Source of the DNA: Candidatus Obscuribacterales bacterium
GTDB lineage: Bacteria; Cyanobacteriota; Vampirovibrionia; Obscuribacterales; Obscuribacteraceae
Assembly (NCBI GenBank): GCA_021732565.1
Contig: JAKFUT010000166.1
Coordinates: 1-40,114, forward strand
DNA length: 40,114 nucleotides
Direction of reading: 5' to 3'
In this document: positions 33,319 to 40,114 of the stretch, piece after piece
Position numbering within the stretch: the stretch's first letter is position 1
Layout: every line of letters begins with the position of its first letter
Notes under the pieces: generated by a model
What the model saw: only the letters and a program-made list of their open reading frames with translations
The model's database searches: none
What the model was told of the DNA's origin: nothing
Program-made: the position numbers and the translations under genes

Positions 33319-34548
33319 ATGCGCGAGCGGGTTTGTTCTATTTCGCAACTGATTTGCTTTGTGCTCGTAGGCAGTTTCTTCGTAACAGCTACTCAATCGT
33401 CACCTGCTCTAGCAGAAGAGGGGCTTGAGAAAGCCATTCACCTGGCTGACTCGGGCAGCTACAAGGAGGCTTTGCTGCTGCTGCATTCTTCGCTCAAGAA
33501 AATTGACGGACAGTCACACGATGCCGCCCGCAATTACTATTATCAGGGTGTTTGTTATCAGCGGCTTGGTCATCCAGATGAAGCCAAACAATGTTTTGAT
33601 GCTGCGCAACAGATGCAGTCTCCGCGATCCTCCGCACGACCTCCTGTTACTGCCGCAATCTCGTCTAGTTCCAGCGCGAGGTCAACTGGCAGTTCAAGTT
33701 CAAGGGGGCGATCTTCAAGTTCGGATATCGGCTCGTCGGCTGGTTCTAGTGAATCGAGCGGGCGAGAAAATCTTTCCAATCTCCCTGCTGAAAGCAAGAT
33801 TCGATTTCTTACCGGCGAACAGGGACATATGCTAGTTGATGCCTATGTAAATGGCAGACCCATTCGAGTAATGTTTGACACGGGTGCCCCCGGTGTGTTG
33901 CTCGGTACCAACCATCTATCTCAGCTCGGCTTGTCGAGACCATCTGAGGCACCAACCACTTCGGTGCGAGGGTGGGCCGGCAAGGGTGTTCCTGCATGGG
34001 AAAAGGTGCTTGACGTTCGTATGGGTGACATCACTCGCCGCCTTCTGTGTACGATTATGGATTCCGACCGTGAGGAACCGCTGGTGGGATACGCCTTTGT
34101 CGAAGGGCTTCCCTATGAAATTGATCAAAAGGGTCGGTGCATGGTTGTTCGCAATCCGGCAGCGCAACAATCACGTGCTGTCAATCCGCTATATGATATT
34201 CCCTGCCGTATTGTGAATACAAAACCGGTGGTGCCTGTTCGAGTTGAACACAAAACCACCGATTTCTTTATCGATACCGGGGCCTCTTCAACGATAATGA
34301 ACTATTCAACGTTCTTACGCTTGGGTATGGAGATGCCTTCTAATGCACGCACCATGTATGGTGGCGGAGTGGGTGGTTCCGTGGCCTTCAAAGAAGTGGA
34401 AATGGATATTACATTCGGTCCGATTCACAAGTCCGGTTTTCCTGTAATGGTCGGTGGAGCGGCCGGGAATGCTATTGGGCAAGACTTTCTTGAAGGTTGG
34501 AAATTTACTGTTGACGACAAACAGCAATTGCTGAGATTCTTCCACTAG
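33319..34548 (+). CDS. Secreted retropepsin-like aspartic protease with two DTGA motifs
   Basis: The 409-residue product has a signal peptide (cleavage near ALA, residue 32), a short TPR-like helical part (35-98; AIHLADSGSYKEALLLL, then YYYQGVCYQRLGHPDEA), a Ser-rich low-complexity linker (~101-150), then two retropepsin-like half-domains. Each carries the catalytic DTGA motif: VMFDTGAPG (D187) and FFIDTGASS (D319), followed by hydrophobic psi-loop strands and, in the second, GNAIGQDFLEGWKF near the end. Bacterial relatives usually have one half and dimerise; two in one chain resemble a pepsin-like duplication. It should cleave peptides or envelope proteins in the periplasm or outside. I chose ATG 33319 (GAGGG ten bases before) because it starts at the signal peptide. 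Confidence 0.9.
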   Translation: MRERVCSISQLICFVLVGSFFVTATQSSPALAEEGLEKAIHLADSGSYKEALLLLHSSLKKIDGQSHDAARNYYYQGVCYQRLGHPDEAKQCFDAAQQMQSPRSSARPPVTAAISSSSSARSTGSSSSRGRSSSSDIGSSAGSSESSGRENLSNLPAESKIRFLTGEQGHMLVDAYVNGRPIRVMFDTGAPGVLLGTNHLSQLGLSRPSEAPTTSVRGWAGKGVPAWEKVLDVRMGDITRRLLCTIMDSDREEPLVGYAFVEGLPYEIDQKGRCMVVRNPAAQQSRAVNPLYDIPCRIVNTKPVVPVRVEHKTTDFFIDTGASSTIMNYSTFLRLGMEMPSNARTMYGGGVGGSVAFKEVEMDITFGPIHKSGFPVMVGGAAGNAIGQDFLEGWKFTVDDKQQLLRFFH

Positions 34549-34563
34549 TATGCAGCGAGCCTC

Positions 34564-34582
34564 ACGGTCCTTGATGGACCGT
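34564..34582 (+). terminator. 7-bp hairpin after protease gene
   Basis: ACGGTCC and GGACCGT form a perfect stem around TTGAT, 16 bases after the stop at 34548, between convergent genes. No immediate T-run; a TTTTG lies ~14 bases later. Confidence 0.45.
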
Positions 34583-34738
34583 CTGGATAAGTCACATTTT
34601 GTTCTCTTGCGGCTTCGCGTCGGTCTTGCCCGCGCTTGTAATTATTATGAAGCGACAATGCGAGAACTTTGCGCCTGTATTCCGACCTATGAATCAGCTG
34701 AATCTATCGCCGACTGGTAGCTCGACTATCGTGCCTGC

Positions 34739-35698
34739 TTAGTTAAGCGCTGCCAGCGCGGGTGATCGACCCGTGCGCTCCCGCTCAAGTTCATACGCCT
34801 TCAAGTGGCAGTAGGCGACGTGAAGCAACGGAACCTGCACTTGTTTCTCTTGTGCCCTTTGAATGAGATCGCCGAGAACGTGGTCAGCTTCTGTGCGTCC
34901 GCCTGATTGTATGTCACGTAACATGGAGGCGGTCATTCGAGATTGCGTGTCCAGGAGCATGCCACGGGTGCGCATGAAAAATGCTTCCCTGCCTTCGAAT
35001 CCGTGAGCCATCGAAATGCTGAGACACTCATCTAGTAATTGCATGACAGCGTCTTTGCCGAATGGGGCACTGAGTATAGTGCCAATGCTTGCTCTCATCA
35101 AACATGTAATTCCGGCAAGTGTTGCGAGCATTATCCACTTTTCCCACATGTCATGAACAATGGTGCTGCTCTGCGCCGCGTCTATCCTCGCTCGTTTCAT
35201 CATGTCGTCGATGGCATTCACTCGTTGAGATGATTCTCCTGTGAGTTCGCCGAAGCGAATTGTGTGGTTGTCATTCAGGTGAACAATGTGTCCTTCAGGG
35301 CTCAGCGTCGCGGCGATGGCGCAATATCCGCCCAGCAGACGATTGCAACCAAATGTCCGGCCAATGGAGTCGAGGTGGCGCATTCCATTCAAAAGCGGAA
35401 TTACGGCGGTTCCTGAATTTATTGCCGGCGCCACCGCTGAGAGTGCCGACTCCAGGTCAAATGCCTTACAGGCCATCAGCACCACGTCGAAATTTAGCTT
35501 TTCAATTGCGGCATCCAAAATTGCAGAAACCGGTTGGATGCTGCAATCGCCATGGCTGCTTTTAATTATCAAACCGCATTCATTGAGCTGTTCATATCGT
35601 CTTTGTCGAACCAGAAAGGTGACATCAGCGCCCGACTCGATCAATCTTCCGCCAAAGTAACCGCCGGTGGCGCCGGCGCCAAGTATTAATACTCGCAT
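34739..35698 (-). CDS. panE: 2-dehydropantoate 2-reductase (ketopantoate reductase) family
   Basis: The 319-residue protein reduces ketopantoate to pantoate with NADPH in coenzyme A synthesis, or acts on a related 2-oxo acid. The N-terminal nucleotide fold has GAGATGGYFGG (residues 7-17). VVLMACKAFD and LLNGM carry the conserved K and N of the family, and the helical C-terminal domain has the WEKWIMLATLAGIT segment (K in the catalytic helix) and SMLRDIQSGGRTEAD, with the S and E/D that bind substrate. It lies 17 bp after the sensor kinase gene and its GGAGA lies over the end of that gene, so the two are probably cotranscribed. Whether it is true PanE or a paralogue is not decided by the sequence. 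Confidence 0.88.
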   Translation of the reverse strand: MRVLILGAGATGGYFGGRLIESGADVTFLVRQRRYEQLNECGLIIKSSHGDCSIQPVSAILDAAIEKLNFDVVLMACKAFDLESALSAVAPAINSGTAVIPLLNGMRHLDSIGRTFGCNRLLGGYCAIAATLSPEGHIVHLNDNHTIRFGELTGESSQRVNAIDDMMKRARIDAAQSSTIVHDMWEKWIMLATLAGITCLMRASIGTILSAPFGKDAVMQLLDECLSISMAHGFEGREAFFMRTRGMLLDTQSRMTASMLRDIQSGGRTEADHVLGDLIQRAQEKQVQVPLLHVAYCHLKAYELERERTGRSPALAALN

Positions 35699-35715
35699 TC
35701 TTGAATCAGTCTCCG

Positions 35716-38700
35716 TCAGTCGGTTAATTCCGCAAGAACCTGTTCAAGGTCGGTTCGTAACTCCAAAACAGTCAAGTAGCGATCGTCAGGATTCTTCCTC
35801 AAGGCCTTCTCGGCTATTTGATCCAGCAAGCACCCCTCGGAAAGATCAGGTCTGTAGTATGAAAGCGGGCGAGCCGTCGCTGAAATATGTTTGGCGAACA
35901 TGGCTTCCATTGTTTCTGCTTCGAATGCGCAGCGTCCGGTTAGGAGTTCGTACATCATCACACCTAACGCGTAAATGTCAGCGCGATGATCAACGGGTTT
36001 GTCCGAGAGATATTCAGGCGACATATAGTCCGCAGTGCCTACAGCCATTCCAGTGCGAGTCAGATGGGTACCTCCCCAGAGATGGGCGATGCCGAAATCT
36101 AGAATCTTTACCCAATCGGGTCGATCCGGCTGATTTCGCAGCATAATATTTTCCGGCTTGAGATCTCGGTGCACTATTCCTTTGTTATGGGCTTCTCCAA
36201 GACCGGAGCAGATCTGTATCATCACTATGGCTGCTTGTCGGAGAGGCATAGACACTTCACGGTCCAAATATTCGCGCAGCGATTCTCCTTGAATAAATTC
36301 CATTACTAGATAAGGGCGATTTGCATCCAGTGTTCCGAAGTCAAATACCGAAACTACATTGGGATGGTTGATCTGTGCAGTTACCTTGCACTCTCGCTCG
36401 AATCGTTTTAAGTCTGATTCAATTGATGAGAGAACTTGCATTATCTTTATAACAACTTCTCGGTCGAGCCCAACTTGTGTCGCCTTGAAGACCTTCGCCA
36501 TTCCGCCTTCGCCAATCATTTCGCCGATTCGATATTTGTTTGCTATAGTCTTGCCTAATAGCTGCGACTCGAATGGCAAAGAAGGATCAATTGTTGGCAT
36601 TCCGTTTCCATCTTCGGCGCGAGCAGCGACTGCTACTGCAACGGGGAGTTCAACCCGTCCGGTCAAACTTGCAGTGCTGCACGCCCCGGATTGGTGGCGT
36701 GTGTGGCAATTGGCGCAATATACCGATGGCTCGGCAAATTCAGGACCGACGGATTGCAACTTTAATCTGGAAAGTCTGATCATCTTATTTGAAAGTAGCA
36801 AACCCAGTGCGGTCCAGACTTTGTGCGATGGATGGTCTTCCAAGGCCGCCACCACTTCCAGTGTATTCTTGGTACCGGCCGTGGCATGCAACAATACTTT
36901 TTTCATCATGGCGATATCGTCTGGAACTGTTCGTGACAGGCGCTCCCAGATCTGTGCAGCAAAAGAGCACGGGAATATATGCAATTTTAAATCGGTGAAA
37001 GCTACCCGCGATTTGTCATAAGCACCCTTGGCCCGCGCTCCTTCCACCAACAGGTTTGCTACTGTCTCCCCGACTCTGTATATTTCTTCATCGGGTGCCA
37101 GTTCCTGCAGTCGAGCCGGATCAATGTCTTGTTCATCGTGTATTTGTACGGTGCCTTGCTTGAAGGTGGCGAGCAATTCAATTACGGCATCTTTACCTGT
37201 TAACGAAGCCAATCCTGCTCGGGCTGGAACACCGGCTTGCACAAATGTCCAAAACTTTCTACCGTCAGCAGAAGTGACATTGAGCAATGCGGTTTGCCGG
37301 CTCAGTTGCATTGCGTGGAAAAGATCGAAGGGATTGAACGCATCGTCTGGCCCGGCAGGTCGTAATCTAACTCCTCTACTGGTCTTAAAAGTGGTTGGCA
37401 AAGTTGCGCTGTCAACGAAGAATCCGGATAAATTCTCTCCGCGTGAGTATTCAATGCCAACTTCGGCATGACGTATTACATCTTCCAGGCTCGTGCTTTG
37501 CTCGGGGTAACGGGCCATGGATAACCGCACCAGTGGTAATCCGCATGACTGAACCGCTTCCGTCAGTTCCTGACCCAGCCGTAGTATCTTGCTTCGCGGC
37601 ACTCCTTCCAGCAGAGCGAGCACCTTGTTTTGATCGTACCTGATCAGTCTGTCACCCAAAACAAGATCTGCAGAACGAGACCGCGGTGCGATCTTCTGTT
37701 TGAGAACCCGCGCAAGTTCTCTCATCGACTGATCCATCTGTGGTTGTCCATTGGTTTTGGAAGAGAGGCTTTCGCCTTCGAGCAACATTGCTGTTACCTC
37801 AATGTCAGAGCGGCCCAGTGTTACCACTTTCTCCAGGTCTTGGGAATAATCGCTCAACGCGTAAAGGTTGGACAATCCCGTTGTCACGTCCGTGCGTGCT
37901 CTCTGAAACTCACGCTCATATCGCAAAATCGCTTCCATTTGCGGGCGGCAGTAATCCAGGATTTGGCGCAGATATCTGTCAAGACTTGATACTGAAGATC
38001 TTAAGAGCCCGCATAAATAAAGTGAACTTTCATCGCCCTGCACTATCCGCAAAGCATACAGTTGTACACACTGCCGGGCTTCGTCTAGTTTGGTGAATCC
38101 GAGTTGGAACATCGCGTCACCTTCAATGAATAACATTTCCGAAGGTGTTAACTTTCGCGCAAGAGCGGCGGCTGGCTCAGCCAGACGCTGTATGGATTGC
38201 GATGACAGATTGTTGCTTGTGCTGACGACTGTGACTTGTAGATCTGGTGTAACCGTCATTGCAAACTGCACACCCATTTCGGGGAAATCTTTTGCAATGG
38301 CGGTCATCAGAGTGTCACAGGCGGCACCGGCGGTGGAGCAGGGAGCCAGCCGCCAGACCACCAGTTTTGTGAGCTTCTCTTTTGTAGCCAACTCTGACTG
38401 AATCTGTTTCTGCTTTGTCTGGTAATGTTCGAGAAATTTAGCAAATGTCCTGGTCAACTCTTCGGTCACTTCCATGAGTTGGTGGTCGGGAAAAATGCCC
38501 GTGGGTCGAATGTTGGGAGGAGTCTCCTGACCGGGCGTGATGCCTTGCACGACGGCACGGAGCCTTTCCAGTGGCTGGAGCAGCGACAGATGGACCAGAA
38601 GCAAGGTAATGGCAGATAGGGCTATCACCAGAGACAAAACAATCCAGGGAGCCGGAGCAGTGGCAATGCTGTAGCCAACGATGGCCGTGAAGCCGTGGGC

Positions 38701-39045
38701 TAGTGGCACTCGGTACTGTCTGATAGTTTGAGTCGTGACGCCTTCGTGTTCGTGATGAGCCACAGCGGGCGCCCGCAATGTTCCCAGTGTACATATTTCC
38801 TTGCCGTCTTTATTGGACACAGCTGCCCAGCTAGCCCCTGAGGTAGCGAATTCGCTTTGTCCATAAGGGCTGATGGTTTGTCCCACGAGAAGGCTATTCG
38901 CCAGCCGCTCGGCTTTGATTCTTAGCTCCGTTTCGCCTGTTTGCCAGGGTTGGAGCAGGAGAACCCCTGCAACGAGGCAGCCGCAAGCCACGAGAGCGAA
39001 CCTCGTGTGAAAGTTTGCCAGGCTGTCAATTAGTTTCTTTGCCAC
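35716..39045 (-). CDS. Membrane sensor Ser/Thr kinase with degenerate GGDEF and DUF4388-like regions
   Basis: The product is 1109 residues. TM1 (~14-33) and TM2 (~133-155) bound a ~100-residue extracytoplasmic sensor; a HAMP-like segment (LSLLQPLERLRAVVQGI) and coiled coil follow. Residues ~235-385 look like a GAF-type fold. Residues 385-540 follow the GGDEF (diguanylate cyclase) layout, but the active motif is replaced by RYDQNKV (469-475), so no c-di-GMP synthesis is expected. Residues ~575-640 resemble DUF4388 (KFWTFVQAGVPARAGLASLTGKDAV). A Cys cluster (C777, C780, C789) may bind zinc. The C-terminal kinase (838-1109) is complete: GEGGMAKVF, K867, HRDLKPEN with D961, DFG with D983, MSPE. 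GTG 39045 is used; only GGAAGGGA ~20 bases upstream resembles a ribosome site. Confidence 0.9.
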   Translation of the reverse strand: MAKKLIDSLANFHTRFALVACGCLVAGVLLLQPWQTGETELRIKAERLANSLLVGQTISPYGQSEFATSGASWAAVSNKDGKEICTLGTLRAPAVAHHEHEGVTTQTIRQYRVPLAHGFTAIVGYSIATAPAPWIVLSLVIALSAITLLLVHLSLLQPLERLRAVVQGITPGQETPPNIRPTGIFPDHQLMEVTEELTRTFAKFLEHYQTKQKQIQSELATKEKLTKLVVWRLAPCSTAGAACDTLMTAIAKDFPEMGVQFAMTVTPDLQVTVVSTSNNLSSQSIQRLAEPAAALARKLTPSEMLFIEGDAMFQLGFTKLDEARQCVQLYALRIVQGDESSLYLCGLLRSSVSSLDRYLRQILDYCRPQMEAILRYEREFQRARTDVTTGLSNLYALSDYSQDLEKVVTLGRSDIEVTAMLLEGESLSSKTNGQPQMDQSMRELARVLKQKIAPRSRSADLVLGDRLIRYDQNKVLALLEGVPRSKILRLGQELTEAVQSCGLPLVRLSMARYPEQSTSLEDVIRHAEVGIEYSRGENLSGFFVDSATLPTTFKTSRGVRLRPAGPDDAFNPFDLFHAMQLSRQTALLNVTSADGRKFWTFVQAGVPARAGLASLTGKDAVIELLATFKQGTVQIHDEQDIDPARLQELAPDEEIYRVGETVANLLVEGARAKGAYDKSRVAFTDLKLHIFPCSFAAQIWERLSRTVPDDIAMMKKVLLHATAGTKNTLEVVAALEDHPSHKVWTALGLLLSNKMIRLSRLKLQSVGPEFAEPSVYCANCHTRHQSGACSTASLTGRVELPVAVAVAARAEDGNGMPTIDPSLPFESQLLGKTIANKYRIGEMIGEGGMAKVFKATQVGLDREVVIKIMQVLSSIESDLKRFERECKVTAQINHPNVVSVFDFGTLDANRPYLVMEFIQGESLREYLDREVSMPLRQAAIVMIQICSGLGEAHNKGIVHRDLKPENIMLRNQPDRPDWVKILDFGIAHLWGGTHLTRTGMAVGTADYMSPEYLSDKPVDHRADIYALGVMMYELLTGRCAFEAETMEAMFAKHISATARPLSYYRPDLSEGCLLDQIAEKALRKNPDDRYLTVLELRTDLEQVLAELTD

Positions 39046-39697
39046 TGATTGTGTATGTTTTATGTCCCTTCCTTATGTACCCGCAGGAACGCTAGTAAAG
39101 CGAAAAGTTTGCGCTACAGTTCAATCATTTCAACTCAAATTCAGAAAACCCGGGTCTGAGATAAGGACTGCAAGAGGAAAGCTTACTGAAAGCCAAGCAC
39201 TCTCGGGGGAGGCTCAGGTTTGAGGTGTGACGATTGAGTAGTTGTGATCTCTTCGTCTTGCCTTACCGCACATTATACCGGTCACTTATACCCGAATATG
39301 ATCGCGAGTTGTTATCTCATTGTGCAATTGGCTGAACCACCGCTAGTCCATATTTGCAGGATGAAGTTGTTGGCGGATTGGTGAAGCTGGTTCTCTCTTT
39401 GTCTCACTTCCTCAGGCGATTTCGCAACTGAAGTATTGCGTGCTACTACCGGTAGGATAAGCTTTAATTTCCGGAGGAAATATTGAGAGGGTTTTCTTTA
39501 CTGCTGAAACCTATCCTTGGTTCAACTTGAAAGAGCCAGGAGACCACTTGATGACAATGGTGACGGTCAGGATCTAACGAAGACGGAGAAGTCCTGGCAG
39601 GCAAACAGAGTCGCGGGCCAAGGCCTTCGGGTGAAGAACAGTGAAATACCCACTGTCAAGAATTCAACGCAGCTGGCAATTGGTATTGAAGGTGGTA
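39046..39697. other. 652-bp spacer, with a strong ribosome site and no gene
   Basis: Features seen are a palindrome CTACCGGTAG (39446-39455) and a strong GGAGGAAA (39474-39481) followed by a TTG frame of only 15 codons (LRGFSLLLKPILGST). A protein-like plus frame (39517-39750) comes after in another frame but overlaps the end of the minus gene. This may be a decayed small gene. No other gene was found. Confidence 0.35.
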
Positions 39698-40114
39698 CTA
39701 CGGATGCTCACCGGGCAATGCTACTGAAGGGTAGTCTACCAACACTATAACCGGACCCATGCGAGGATATCCATCCTCATCCTCAAGAATTTTTCCACCC
39801 TTTCCTTTAATGGGGCGCAATACATATTCGCCCTTGGCGTCGAGCAAAACTCCCACCTGGTCTCCGGCATAGTCGCTATCCCAGAACTCCTCTCCGGAGG
39901 CGCGCACCTTGCGCATAAAAGATTTATACGCAGCCGACTGCATGTCTACGGAGCCCATTTCCACCCGTGGTTGCCGGTAAACGGCAATTTCTCCACCACG
40001 GTCTATCTGCAGAATTTTTACGCCGCCATGAATCTTTGCATCGAAGGTTCTTTGTCCCCACGACTCGTTCCATTGACCACCATGGAGTTCGCTTGTGCGT
40101 GTAATTTTCAGTAC
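39698..40114 (-). CDS. Unknown protein, C-terminal 138 residues (5' end outside window)
   Basis: The frame is open to the right edge, so a start within the window (for example 39964) is not needed. The visible part is an alpha/beta protein with Gly-rich turns: GGQWNESWGQRTFDAKIHGG near the upstream end, then KILQIDRGGEIAVYRQPRV, a helix (QSAAYKSFMRKVRAS), then YAGDQVGVLLDAKGEYVLRP and a charged Lys/Gly loop (KGKGGKILEDEDG), ending PVIVLVDYPSVALPG. No family recognised. The beta-rich pattern would suit a secreted or structural protein, but that is not shown. Confidence 0.7.
   Translation of the reverse strand, partial: VLKITRTSELHGGQWNESWGQRTFDAKIHGGVKILQIDRGGEIAVYRQPRVEMGSVDMQSAAYKSFMRKVRASGEEFWDSDYAGDQVGVLLDAKGEYVLRPIKGKGGKILEDEDGYPRMGPVIVLVDYPSVALPGEHP

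Noticed and set aside
37430-38558. Active diguanylate cyclase in the 1109-residue kinase
   Set aside because: The GGDEF position reads RYDQNKV, so the metal- and substrate-binding residues are missing; only the fold is proposed.

Overview
The window looks like chromosomal DNA of an uncultured, diderm bacterium. It carries lipoproteins, an OmpA-domain cell-envelope protein, many signal-peptide proteins, several GTG starts and a strong AGGAGG/GGAG Shine-Dalgarno tradition. The mix is large Hanks-type Ser/Thr kinases with TM and repeat tails, kinesin-light-chain-like TPR lipoproteins, DUF642, VIT/VWA, retropepsin-like proteases and many orphan secreted proteins. This most resembles Candidatus Obscuribacter-type Melainabacteria (Vampirovibrionia). 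That is an inference from gene content only; Planctomycetes or another complex environmental phylum is the alternative. No rRNA, tRNA, complete IS element, CRISPR array or phage module was seen.

Layout. 1-1.9 kb: end of an unknown gene cut by the window edge, a striking 65-bp dyad/19-bp repeat element, an apparent short-chain dehydrogenase remnant and a frameshifted small gene. 2.1-4.9 kb: DEAD-box RNA helicase, PspA-like coiled-coil protein and a small secreted protein, all on the minus strand. 5.1-7.8 kb: a large orphan protein of 887 residues. 8-10.6 kb: small exported proteins, among them an SRPBCC protein, a free-standing SecD P1-head-like protein and a second frameshifted gene. 11-14.4 kb: aldo-keto reductase, DUF4239 membrane protein, OmpA-domain protein with two novel beta repeats. 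14.6-18.2 kb: PAS-PAS sensor histidine kinase divergent from a TPR lipoprotein with a probably leaderless start. 18.5-24.5 kb: small membrane proteins, a VIT/VWA multi-TM protein, the 3' half of a macro-domain gene and a DUF642 protein. 24.9-30.4 kb: FAD amine-oxidase/desaturase-like enzyme, zinc-ribbon membrane protein, helical orphan, and a protein joining perfect 22-residue apolipoprotein-like repeats to a CrtC/AttH lipocalin-like domain. 30.4-34.5 kb: Ser/Thr kinase overlapping a frameshifted GNAT acetyltransferase, then a secreted protein with two retropepsin DTGA motifs. 34.7-39 kb: a 1109-residue membrane sensor kinase with degenerate GGDEF and DUF4388-like regions, in tandem with a PanE-type ketopantoate reductase. 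39.7 kb to the end: an unknown gene entering from the right edge.

Most genes stand alone with long spacers, so co-operation is mainly through signalling (three membrane kinases) and envelope functions. Operon-like pairs are kinase-GNAT (ATGA overlap) and sensor kinase-panE (17-bp gap). Five small genes are frameshifted or truncated while all long genes (2-3.3 kb) are open. That pattern fits ongoing decay of accessory genes better than random sequencing error, although single-base errors cannot be excluded from the sequence alone. The best candidates for something undescribed are the 22-mer-repeat/CrtC-like fusion, the multi-domain sensor kinase, and the palindromic 19-bp array at 614-679.
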